From an uncultured Bacteroidales bacterium (GTDB taxonomy: Bacteria; Bacteroidota; Bacteroidia; Bacteroidales; UBA932): a stretch of DNA of 51,160 bases. How positions within the stretch are numbered: position 1 is the stretch's first letter; each line of letters opens with the position of its first letter. Location of the stretch: positions 1-51,160 of the forward strand of contig CALUPT010000017.1 in NCBI GenBank assembly GCA_944322715.1, written 5' to 3'. The notes under the pieces are model-generated. The model saw only the letters and a list, made by a program, of their open reading frames with translations. It was not told the origin of the DNA and made no database searches. Of this stretch, positions 41,849 through 49,346 are shown one piece after another. A program made the position numbers and the translations under genes.

Positions 41849-42654
41849 AAGCGATGATTTTTGCCGCAGGGCTGGGAACAAGGCTCAGACCGTTGACCGA
41901 TACCATCCCCAAGGCTCTTCTCCCTGTTGCGGGAAGGCCTCTGATTGCCCGTGTTATATGCAAACTCGTATCGGCGGGATATGATGACATAGTGGTCAAT
42001 GTACATCATTTCGCGGACATGATAGAGGATTACATCCGCTCGGAGGATGATTTCGGGATAAGGATAAGGTTTTCCGACGAGAGGGAAATGCTGCTCGACA
42101 CCGGCGGCGGAATCCTTAAGGCCCGCGCCTTGCTTGAGGGGGATGGACAGTTCCTTGTGCACAATGTGGACATATTGTCGGATGCCGATCTGGGCGCTTT
42201 CAGGGAGTCGGTGCCCGACAATGCCGTTGCTTCGCTTCTGGTCGGCAGAAGACGTACGTCGAGGTATCTGCTGTTCGATTCCGGAATGAGAATGACCGGA
42301 TGGACCAATGTCTCTTCCGGTTTAGTCAGAAGTCCGTATCTTCCGGATGGCTCCGCGCAGGAAGACAGCACAGGTGAGTTGTCATGCGGCTGTCCTGGCA
42401 AATCGGAGAGATACGCGTTTTCCGGAATCCATATACTGAAAGACGGTATCTTTCCGCTGCTCGAGGATTATTCGGAAAAAAGAAAAAGGGCAGGTATATC
42501 CTGCCCTGAAAAGTTTTCCATTACGGATTTCTATATAGACAACTGCCGTACTTCCGTGATATCCGGATATTCTCCGGCGAGCCTTGAGGTCATCGATGTC
42601 GGCAAGACCGCGTCCTTTTCTCTTGCAGAGGACTTTATCCGCAGGCATCAATAA
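41845..42654 (+). CDS. MurU-like sugar-1-phosphate nucleotidyltransferase
   Basis: The 269-residue protein begins MKAMIFAAGLGTRLRPLTDT, the nucleotidyltransferase signature with the Arg and Lys (KALLPV) that bind UTP and phosphate. DNVDIL-like metal site is seen in VHNVDILSDADL (about 104-115). It is close to MurU, which makes UDP-MurNAc from MurNAc-1-phosphate, and overlaps the AmgK-like gene by four bases, so both steps of a cell-wall sugar recycling shunt are probably coupled. A GlmU-like or other pyrophosphorylase role remains possible. An acidic/Ser-rich insertion (about 165-190, DGSAQEDSTGELSCGCPGKS) is unusual. Convergent with the CPBP gene, with 17 bases between the stops. Confidence 0.85.
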   Translation: MKAMIFAAGLGTRLRPLTDTIPKALLPVAGRPLIARVICKLVSAGYDDIVVNVHHFADMIEDYIRSEDDFGIRIRFSDEREMLLDTGGGILKARALLEGDGQFLVHNVDILSDADLGAFRESVPDNAVASLLVGRRRTSRYLLFDSGMRMTGWTNVSSGLVRSPYLPDGSAQEDSTGELSCGCPGKSERYAFSGIHILKDGIFPLLEDYSEKRKRAGISCPEKFSITDFYIDNCRTSVISGYSPASLEVIDVGKTASFSLAEDFIRRHQ

Positions 42655-42671
42655 TGCCGGTCCGGCGGAAT

Positions 42672-43583
42672 TCATTGGCCGATGTTCTCTTCCAGCTGTT
42701 CTTCATACCGTACCGGAGTGCAGCCGCTTCTCTGTCCTTCCGGAATCCGTACGGAGGACATCCTGAAGAAGAAATACACCACCATTGCCAGGCAGAGTAC
42801 GACCAGCATCGTATATGTGCCTGTACTGAACACATCCATGAAACTGTCTGCATCCCTGAACATGTCCATTCTGCCGGTAATGGCGGAAAAGGTATTGTTG
42901 ACGCAGTGCATCAGCATGGTGAGCTTCAGAGAACCTGTCCTGTAGTAGACATATCCGAAAAGGATTCCGAAAACGAAGGCTGGGATTGCCTGCCACGGGT
43001 TCATGTGGATGACGGCGAAGACAAGGGATGATACCGCAATGGCCCATCCCGGCTTCATCTTCTGCAGAAGTCCCCTCAATATCATTCCGCGGCACAGCCA
43101 TTCCTCGAAGAACGGGGCGAATACGGATACGGACAGGATTGTCACCCAGAACGGTCCTTCCATCATTGAGGACATCATCCTCTCAAGGGCTTCCGGCATC
43201 GGTGGCATGACGGCATTGAGCGGGTCAAGCGCAAATCCGGCAGCTATAGTGGCGACCGATACCGCAAGGGCGATGGACACTCCAGAGAATTTCCCGAAAT
43301 TGGAACTGTCGATACTGATCCCCCATTCGAAGAATCCGTTCTTCCTGCTCTGGTATGCCGCATACAGCATGGGCGGGATGAACATCAGCGGGTATGATAT
43401 CAGAATCCCGTATGTGTCGGCCGCTTCTTCAGACAAGGCCATGAATCCCAGCAGGGTCAGGTTCCCGATAACCGCCCCGATGATGAACATCGCCAGCAGC
43501 ATGAGCATTCCGCCTGCCCCCGGCACATAGTAACTGAAGGCCGAGAACAGGTCGAATGATCTTCTTGTCTTTCTCCTTTGCAT
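42672..43583 (-). CDS. CPBP-family intramembrane metalloprotease
   Basis: From MQRRKTRRSFDLF the protein has 303 residues and eight or so helices. The CPBP (Abi) motifs are present: EEWLCRG (EExxxR, about 172-178), FAVIHMNPWQ (about 205-214, first His) and the H near MLMHCVNNTF (about 242-251), which together form the metal site of Rce1-like enzymes. Family members cut or process membrane peptides or act in bacteriocin immunity; substrate unknown. It starts eight bases after the upstream nucleotidyltransferase gene, so the two are in one transcript. Confidence 0.88.
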   Translation of the reverse strand: MQRRKTRRSFDLFSAFSYYVPGAGGMLMLLAMFIIGAVIGNLTLLGFMALSEEAADTYGILISYPLMFIPPMLYAAYQSRKNGFFEWGISIDSSNFGKFSGVSIALAVSVATIAAGFALDPLNAVMPPMPEALERMMSSMMEGPFWVTILSVSVFAPFFEEWLCRGMILRGLLQKMKPGWAIAVSSLVFAVIHMNPWQAIPAFVFGILFGYVYYRTGSLKLTMLMHCVNNTFSAITGRMDMFRDADSFMDVFSTGTYTMLVVLCLAMVVYFFFRMSSVRIPEGQRSGCTPVRYEEQLEENIGQ

Positions 43584-43590
43584 TGTCCTG

Positions 43591-44520
43591 CTATCTGTAC
43601 AGAGGGGTAGGGTAGATGCCCTTGTCGGCAAATTCCTTGAATTTTGCCACAACCCCTGGCCTGTCTTCCTTGAAGGTGACTCCGAACCATCGCGATGGGG
43701 TGGAAATCAGTTCGGTGCCTGCGCTTCCATCCTTTATCATGCAGTCGATGGCGAACGGAATATAGAACTCAGCCTTGAGTTCGCCGATATTCTTTTCGAG
43801 GAAGCCGTGGAATACCGCCTCGCTCTTTTCGAAATAGTCTGGAGTGAAACCCCACATGTTCATCGAGCAGAGGGCCTTTCCATCCAGTTCTACCTTTTCT
43901 CCCTTGCTGTTGTCCCCGTAGACCTTGCCGTCTGCGGCCATCGCGATGTTGTGGTGCTCCTCGATATGGGTAAGTTTCCCGTCGGCATCTGCCGTGCAGA
44001 TTCCCCTGGACACTCCGCCGGATTCGGACAGGGTGTTGTCAAGTTCGAATCCGATGATGGAATACTGTCCTTCAGTATTTTCGTGCGCCCTGAGCCAGTC
44101 TGCAAGTACCCTGAAGGATTCCTTGCCGTAGTAGTCGTCTCCGTTGATTACTGCAAAAGGCTCGTGGATGATGTCCTTGGCCATCAGTACGGCATGTGCC
44201 GTCCCCCATGGCTTCTGCCTTTCCGGATTGAGGGTGAATTCCGAAGGTATCCTGTCAAGTTCCTGGATGGCGAACTCGAATTCGAGGGGTTCCCCATCGA
44301 TGCATTTCACATTGCTGTATTTCTCCCTGACAGTCTTCTCGAACTCTTCCCTGAAATATTCCCGGACTATATACACGACCTTGCCGAAACCGGCCTGTAC
44401 GGCATCGTAGATGGAATAGTCGATAATCGTCTCTCCGTTCGGTCCGAGTCCATCCATCTGTTTCAGACCGCCGTAACGGCTGCCCATGCCGGCAGCAAGA
44501 ACTAGCAATGTAGGTTTCAT
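43591..44520 (-). CDS. Sugar nucleotidyltransferase-like protein
   Basis: The 309-residue protein begins MKPTLLVLAAGMGSRYGGLK, with the Gly-rich loop and Arg of the NTP_transferase family, though it is longer and lacks the usual KP-type phosphate motif. VINGDDYYGKESF (about 118-130) is the metal-binding Asp site. Related proteins of gut Bacteroidetes are often annotated only as nucleotidyltransferases; the sugar is unknown. It lies close to the AmgK/MurU pair but on the opposite strand and downstream of the CPBP gene, so it is not part of the same operon. Confidence 0.85.
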   Translation of the reverse strand: MKPTLLVLAAGMGSRYGGLKQMDGLGPNGETIIDYSIYDAVQAGFGKVVYIVREYFREEFEKTVREKYSNVKCIDGEPLEFEFAIQELDRIPSEFTLNPERQKPWGTAHAVLMAKDIIHEPFAVINGDDYYGKESFRVLADWLRAHENTEGQYSIIGFELDNTLSESGGVSRGICTADADGKLTHIEEHHNIAMAADGKVYGDNSKGEKVELDGKALCSMNMWGFTPDYFEKSEAVFHGFLEKNIGELKAEFYIPFAIDCMIKDGSAGTELISTPSRWFGVTFKEDRPGVVAKFKEFADKGIYPTPLYR

Positions 44521-44586
44521 GTCAATAAAGTTTTATGTTATCTGATAAATATTGTTTCAGTATGTCAAAAATCCCTCAAAAATAAT

Positions 44587-44594
44587 TAATTTTG
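44587..44594 (+). promoter_or_regulatory. ftsB/divIC promoter -7 box
   Basis: TAATTTTG. It contains the TTG of a longer frame (44592), which therefore is not the likely start codon. Confidence 0.55.
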
Positions 44595-44633
44595 CGCAGA
44601 ATCAGAAATATTCCACCTTTTATCGTTAACGAA

Positions 44634-44936
44634 TTGGGAAAGATCAGACAGTTGTTTACGGGAGAACATCGCGGTTTCTTCATTTTCGCATCGGCGGTTA
44701 CGGCCGTGGCGTTTCTCATTCTGGCGTTCGGTCCCGGCAACAATATCTGCCGCTGGATACAGGCCAGGTTTGAAATAGCCTCCCAGCGGAAGCAGATAAG
44801 ACAGTACGGCAGTGAAATAGAGGAGATGGAACGGAGGATCGACATGCTCCGTTCCGACAGGGATACACTGGAAAAATTCGCCCGGGAAAGGTTTCATTTT
44901 GCAGAACAGGGCGAAGATGTGTATATAGTCGACTGA
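44634..44936 (+). CDS. FtsB/DivIC-family septum formation protein
   Basis: The product has about 100 residues: a short basic N-terminus, one membrane helix (GFFIFASAVTAVAFLILAFG, near residues 14-33), and a coiled coil (EIASQRKQIRQYGSEIEEME and RRIDMLRSDRDTLEKF) that ends in ARERFHFAEQGEDVYIV, the end typical of DivIC/FtsB. It should bind FtsL and FtsQ at the division site. No ATG exists; the longer frame starts with TTG at 44592 inside the -7 box, and the next plausible start is TTG at 44634. Start uncertain. Convergent with purB, with 25 bases between them. Confidence 0.8.
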   Translation: MGKIRQLFTGEHRGFFIFASAVTAVAFLILAFGPGNNICRWIQARFEIASQRKQIRQYGSEIEEMERRIDMLRSDRDTLEKFARERFHFAEQGEDVYIVD

Positions 44937-44961
44937 TTCGGGCTGCGCCGTATTGTCCGGT

Positions 44962-46302
44962 TTAGAAGCCTGTGTAAGTCATAGGGGTGATTTTCCTGAG
45001 TTCCTCCTTTACTGATGTGCTTACATCGAGCCCTTCGATGAAATCCGCTATGGTTTCGTGGTCGATTGCCTTGCCGGTGCGGGTAAGTGCCTTGAGCGTC
45101 TCGTACGGGTCAGGGTAGTTTTCCCTGCGGAGGATGGTCTGGATGGCTTCCGCCACAACGGCCCAGTTGCGCTCGAGATCAGCCCTTATGGCATCTTCAT
45201 TGATTATGAGTTTCCCGAGCCCCTTTTTCAGGGAACTGATGGCAATCAGACCGTGTGCGAGGGGCATTCCTATGTTTCTGAGAACAGTGGAATCGGTCAG
45301 GTCGCGCTGCAGTCTGGAAACAGGAAGTTTCATTGAAAGATGGGTAAGCATGGCATCCGCTATCCCGAGGTTGCCTTCGGCGTTCTCGAAATCTATCGGA
45401 TTCACCTTGTGCGGCATGGCGGATGAGCCCACTTCGTTCCTGTTCACCTTCTGCCTGAAATATTCCATGGATATATAGGTCCAGATGTCCCGGCACATGT
45501 CAATCAGGATGGTGTTGATCCTGCGTATATTGTCGAACAGGGCGGCGAGGTTGTCGTAATGCTCTATCTGGGTGGTCGGGAACGACCGTTTCAGACCGAG
45601 GGAAGACACGAACCTGTCACCGAATGAAATCCAGTCGATATCGGGATAGGCCACCCTGTGGGCGTTCATGTTGCCCGTGGCTCCTCCGAATTTTGCGGGA
45701 TACTCCAGCAGGGAAAGCTGTCGCAGCTGCTCCTGAAGCCTTACGAGGAATACCTTGAATTCCTTGCCTACCCTTGTCGGGGATGCAGGCTGTCCGTGCG
45801 TTTTGGCAAGCATCGGGATGTCCTTCCATTCCTCCGACATCCTGCCGATGGTGTCGGTGATTTCCTGCAGGGCAGGAAGACAGACATCCTCCATGGCCTC
45901 CTTGAAGGAAAGCGGGACCGATGTGTTGTTGATGTCCTGGGATGTCAGTCCGAAATGCACGAATTCGCCCCATTTGCTGATCCCGAGGGTCTTGAAATGC
46001 TCCTTTATATAGTATTCTATCGCCTTGACATCGTGGTTGGTGACTTTTTCGATCTCTTTCACCCTCATCGCCTCTTCAGGGGTTATCGTCCTGTAGATGT
46101 CCCTCAGTTTTCCGAACAGGCTGCGGTCGAAGTCTGCAAGCTGGGGAAGGGGTATTTCGCAGAGTGCGATGAAATATTCGATTTCCACCCTTATCCTGTA
46201 TCTTATCAGTGCGAATTCACTGAAATATTCCCTGAGGATTTCCGTCTTGCCTGCATATCTCCCGTCCACCGGGGATACTGCCGTGAGTGATGAGAGTTCC
46301 AT
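44962..46302 (-). CDS. purB: Adenylosuccinate lyase
   Basis: PurB acts twice in purine synthesis (SAICAR to AICAR, and adenylosuccinate to AMP). The 446-residue protein has the start LSSLTAVSPVDGRYAGKTEI, the HFGLTSQDINNTSVPLS segment (about 127-143), AKTHGQPASPTRVGKEF (about 172-188) and the superfamily signature GSSAMPHKVNPIDFENAEGN (about 301-320), as in the longer PurB form. Its TATATTTG promoter box is at 46331-46338. Together with guaA in the window it covers two purine steps. Confidence 0.98.
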   Translation of the reverse strand: MELSSLTAVSPVDGRYAGKTEILREYFSEFALIRYRIRVEIEYFIALCEIPLPQLADFDRSLFGKLRDIYRTITPEEAMRVKEIEKVTNHDVKAIEYYIKEHFKTLGISKWGEFVHFGLTSQDINNTSVPLSFKEAMEDVCLPALQEITDTIGRMSEEWKDIPMLAKTHGQPASPTRVGKEFKVFLVRLQEQLRQLSLLEYPAKFGGATGNMNAHRVAYPDIDWISFGDRFVSSLGLKRSFPTTQIEHYDNLAALFDNIRRINTILIDMCRDIWTYISMEYFRQKVNRNEVGSSAMPHKVNPIDFENAEGNLGIADAMLTHLSMKLPVSRLQRDLTDSTVLRNIGMPLAHGLIAISSLKKGLGKLIINEDAIRADLERNWAVVAEAIQTILRRENYPDPYETLKALTRTGKAIDHETIADFIEGLDVSTSVKEELRKITPMTYTGF

Positions 46303-46330
46303 ATCCGTGTAGTTTTGTCTTTAGCGGACG

Positions 46331-46338
46331 CAAATATA
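46331..46338 (-). promoter_or_regulatory. purB promoter -7 box
   Basis: TATATTTG on the minus strand, 28 bases before purB and inside the short gap after folP. Confidence 0.6.
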
Positions 46339-46342
46339 ATAA

Positions 46343-47278
46343 TTATTGCCGTAATGTCCGGCCCGTTCCGGGAATAACATCTTTGTTACCGCCAATGCCG
46401 TGGCTGAGTCCGTTGAATCCCTGTCCATGCAGCATTCTGTAAATGCACACTGTCCTGGCTGTCTCCGCGACATCATGCACCCGGAGTATCGATGCCCCTC
46501 TTTCAAGAGCGGCAAGATGCAGCACCTGCGTCTGTGTCAGCGATTCTTCAGGAGTGATGCCGAGAGGTCTGTATATCATGCTTTTCCTCGATATCCCCAC
46601 CAGTACCCGGGGAGAATCCTCTCCGCAGCCTGACAGACAGGCTTCCGTGAAACGTCCCAGTTCATTCAGCAGCCTGTAGTTCTGTTCCGCCGTCTTGGCG
46701 AATCCGAACCCCGGATCAAGTATCCATTCGGTCACTCCGGCAGTCTCTGCCCGCTGCGCAAAGGCCCTGAAATAATCCAGTACCTCTTCGGTCACATCGT
46801 CATAGTCGCACATTCCCTGCATGGTGGCCGGAGTGCCCCGCTTGTGCATGGCAATGAAGGGAAGCCCGTACTCCGCCGCCGCATGCAGCATTTCCGGGTC
46901 ATCTTCTCCCGCGGATATGTCATTGACCATTAATTTTCCGGGACTGACAATCGCTGCCGCTTTCCTGATAATGCCGGACCTGAAAGTGTCGATGGACAGC
47001 CGGATATCGGGAAATTTCCCGCATACGGCCTCCAGTGCCGGTTCCAGCCTTCTCCACTCTTCCCTTTCATCCGGAACATCCGCTCCGGGATGTGTCGAAC
47101 ATGCCCCGATATCAATGATTGCCGCACCGTCCGCTGTCATTTCCATGACCTTGTCGAGTATCCTTCCTGTATCGGGCCTTCCATCCTTTCCGAGGTATCG
47201 GCTGTTCCCGTAGAACGAATTGTCAGTGACATTGATGATGCCCATTATGTCTATTTCCCTGTATCCCGTATTTCCCAT
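46343..47278 (-). CDS. folP: Dihydropteroate synthase
   Basis: From MGNTGYREIDIMGIINVTDN the TIM-barrel protein has 311 residues and joins p-aminobenzoate to pterin pyrophosphate in folate synthesis, the target of sulfonamides. Landmarks are MGIINVTDNSFYGNSR (about 12-27; INVTDNS where many bacteria have NVTPDSF), IIDIGACSTHPGADV (about 55-69, the DxGxxSTxPG motif), MVNDISAGE, DPGFGFAKT (about 199-207), and ILRVHDVAET (about 269-278). The start at 47278 is supported by a TACTTTTG box at 47309-47316. The longer frame to 47458 would overlap tmk and is rejected. Confidence 0.95.
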   Translation of the reverse strand: MGNTGYREIDIMGIINVTDNSFYGNSRYLGKDGRPDTGRILDKVMEMTADGAAIIDIGACSTHPGADVPDEREEWRRLEPALEAVCGKFPDIRLSIDTFRSGIIRKAAAIVSPGKLMVNDISAGEDDPEMLHAAAEYGLPFIAMHKRGTPATMQGMCDYDDVTEEVLDYFRAFAQRAETAGVTEWILDPGFGFAKTAEQNYRLLNELGRFTEACLSGCGEDSPRVLVGISRKSMIYRPLGITPEESLTQTQVLHLAALERGASILRVHDVAETARTVCIYRMLHGQGFNGLSHGIGGNKDVIPGTGRTLRQ

Positions 47279-47308
47279 GTCGGTTTTGATCTTGTCATTT
47301 CCAGGCGC

Positions 47309-47316
47309 CAAAAGTA
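47309..47316 (-). promoter_or_regulatory. folP promoter -7 box
   Basis: TACTTTTG on the minus strand, 30 bases before folP. It lies 13 bases from the opposite tmk box, so the two promoters overlap back to back. Confidence 0.55.
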
Positions 47317-47329
47317 ATGAATATTTGCG

Positions 47330-47337
47330 TATCTTTG
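47330..47337 (+). promoter_or_regulatory. tmk promoter -7 box
   Basis: TATCTTTG, 20 bases before the tmk ATG at 47358. Confidence 0.65.
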
Positions 47338-47357
47338 CAGGTCTTGAAACAGAATGT

Positions 47358-48047
47358 ATGCTTGTAGTCATTGAAGGCCTTGACGGGTCGGGCAAGTCCA
47401 CCCAGGTCAGGAAACTGAAAGAATATCTTGAAACCATCTGTCCGGAACTGGAATACATCCATTTCCCGAGATATGATGCGGATGTCTACGGAGAACTCAT
47501 TGGCAAGTTCCTGCGGGGGGATTTCGGCAGCATGGATTCGGTCCATCCGCAGCTGGTGGCGCTTCTGTATGCGGAGGACAGGCATTATGCGGCCCCGCAG
47601 ATGAAGGCCGTGCTCGAGAGGGGAGGCACCGTGCTGCTCGACAGGTATGTATATTCCAATGTTGCGTACCAGTGCGCCAAAATCGATGATGCCGGGCGGA
47701 GACGCGAACTTCGGGAATGGATATTGCATACGGAGTACGGCTCCTTTTCGTTGCCGAGACCGGATCTGAACATCTTCCTCGATGTCCCTTTCGGTTTTGT
47801 GGAGCAGAAGCTTTCAGGCGGCAGACAGGGCGGGGACAGGAGCTATCTGGAAGGGGGACATGACATCCATGAAGCGGACATGGGATTCCAGAGACGCGTC
47901 AGGGACATGTATCTCGAACAGTGCAGTATGGATGAGCATTTTGTCAGGGTGGACTGTTCCTCTTCCGATGGAGTCATGCTGCATCCTGATGAGATTTTTT
48001 CCAGAATCATGGAGCAGGTCGCCCCGTTGTATTATCCGCATTCCTGA
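47358..48047 (+). CDS. tmk: Thymidylate kinase
   Basis: The 229-residue kinase turns dTMP into dTDP. The P-loop is VIEGLDGSGKSTQVRK (3-18), and the LLDRYVYSNVAYQCAK segment (about 94-109) carries the DRY motif that places dTMP. NIFLDVPFGFVEQKL and an R/Y lid region (GGDRSYLEGG) follow. Length is slightly above the usual 205-215, as in the longer Bacteroidetes form. Divergent from folP. DoxX/MauE-like gene follows after 57 bases with its own promoter box. Confidence 0.95.
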   Translation: MLVVIEGLDGSGKSTQVRKLKEYLETICPELEYIHFPRYDADVYGELIGKFLRGDFGSMDSVHPQLVALLYAEDRHYAAPQMKAVLERGGTVLLDRYVYSNVAYQCAKIDDAGRRRELREWILHTEYGSFSLPRPDLNIFLDVPFGFVEQKLSGGRQGGDRSYLEGGHDIHEADMGFQRRVRDMYLEQCSMDEHFVRVDCSSSDGVMLHPDEIFSRIMEQVAPLYYPHS

Positions 48048-48091
48048 CTGCAGAATGGATGGAGGACAGACTTGTGTCAGGACAGGTAAGG

Positions 48092-48099
48092 TATTTTTG
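48092..48099 (+). promoter_or_regulatory. DoxX/MauE-like gene promoter -7 box
   Basis: TATTTTTG, with TTG 17 bases upstream (48072-48074). It ends five bases before the ATG at 48105, which implies an almost leaderless transcript. Confidence 0.45.
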
Positions 48100-48104
48100 T
48101 TATT

Positions 48105-49316
48105 ATGGGCAGAAACTATAACAGGTTGCGCAGACTGTGCGCCTTCATCATAGGCGCGGTGTTTTTCGTGTCGGGTATCCTCAAGTTGCTCGATCCGGTG
48201 GGTGCCGGGCTGGTGGCAGGGGAGTATTTCAGGTTTTTGGGGATGGATTTCCTGCTCCCGGTATCCAAGCATGCCGGTTTTGCCCTCGCAATGTTGGAGG
48301 CGCTGCTCGGCACGGCCCTGATGACCGGGTTGTGGCGGAGGGTCATAGCCGTCATCACCCTGGTTTTTCTGTGCGGGTTCACTCTCCTGACACTTATGCT
48401 GCTCATATACAATCCGGAGATGGACTGCGGATGCTTCGGTGAGGCCATACACCTGACCCATGCGCAGACATTCATAAAGAATGTGGTTCTCTGTGCACTC
48501 AGCGCAGTCGCCTTTACTCCAATTGGCCGGCTCGGCAGACCGAAGAAAAGGAAATATGTGTCGTTCTGCATAGTCTCTGCCGCGACTGTCGCGTTCGGGG
48601 TATTCTCCCTGCTGTATATACCGCTGGTGGATTTCACCGAGTTCAGGCTTGCATCCAGACTGGAGGCGTCTGTCCGGGAGTCGGATGATGTCTATGATGC
48701 AATATTCATTTATGAAAAGGATGGGGTGCAGGAGAGTTTCACATTGGATAACCTTCCTGACAGTACATGGACATTCGTCAGCACGGAGACTGTCGTTGCC
48801 GATGATGCTGCGGAGCCGGGGCCGGCCCTGTCGTTTACCGATGCTTCGGGGGAGTATAGGGACTATCTTGCCGCATCAGGAAAGGTGATTGTCTTTTCGG
48901 TCTATGATGTGGAATCCGTTCCTGCCGGCAGGTGGCAGGAGATAGCGGATCTCATTCCTGCGGCATTCGATGCCGGATACTATCCGATTGTCCTGGTTCC
49001 AGGAGACAGGGAAGGACTGGTATCTGCCATCGGTGCCATGCTTCCGGAAAGTTCTGTCGGAACCATCTGCCAGTCGGCGTATTATGCAGACTACAAGACA
49101 ATAATGACCCTCAACCGGTCAAACGGAGGTGCCACATATTTCTATGATGGCTATCTTGTAAGGAAATGGGCTTTCCGTAATCTCCCTTCTGAGGACGATC
49201 TGGCCAGAATAGCCCTCGACTATGTGGATGAGGCTGCAGTGGAGATGTCCTCCGCTGGCCATATCGGGTTCCAGGCGTTTCTGGTCGTGGCATTTGCAGT
49301 CATTCTGTTTGTCTGA
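48105..49316 (+). CDS. DoxX/MauE-like membrane protein with a C-terminal extracytoplasmic domain
   Basis: The 403-residue protein has four N-terminal helices (about 11-30, 56-74, 79-101 and 127-141) and the DCGCFGE motif (107-113) of the DoxX/MauE group, whose cysteine pair is near the membrane surface. A fifth helix (about 150-170) is followed by a soluble C-terminal domain (about 180-380) with alternating strands and helices that loosely resembles a thioredoxin-type fold (KVIVFSVYDVESVPAGRWQE, then GYYPIVLVPGD) but no CxxC pair is present. A last hydrophobic stretch ends the protein. Such proteins may support disulfide or redox chemistry; function unknown. It starts almost at its promoter box. 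Confidence 0.75.
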   Translation: MGRNYNRLRRLCAFIIGAVFFVSGILKLLDPVGAGLVAGEYFRFLGMDFLLPVSKHAGFALAMLEALLGTALMTGLWRRVIAVITLVFLCGFTLLTLMLLIYNPEMDCGCFGEAIHLTHAQTFIKNVVLCALSAVAFTPIGRLGRPKKRKYVSFCIVSAATVAFGVFSLLYIPLVDFTEFRLASRLEASVRESDDVYDAIFIYEKDGVQESFTLDNLPDSTWTFVSTETVVADDAAEPGPALSFTDASGEYRDYLAASGKVIVFSVYDVESVPAGRWQEIADLIPAAFDAGYYPIVLVPGDREGLVSAIGAMLPESSVGTICQSAYYADYKTIMTLNRSNGGATYFYDGYLVRKWAFRNLPSEDDLARIALDYVDEAAVEMSSAGHIGFQAFLVVAFAVILFV

Positions 49317-49346
49317 CGGCGTTTCTGCGGGATATCTGTATTTCAA

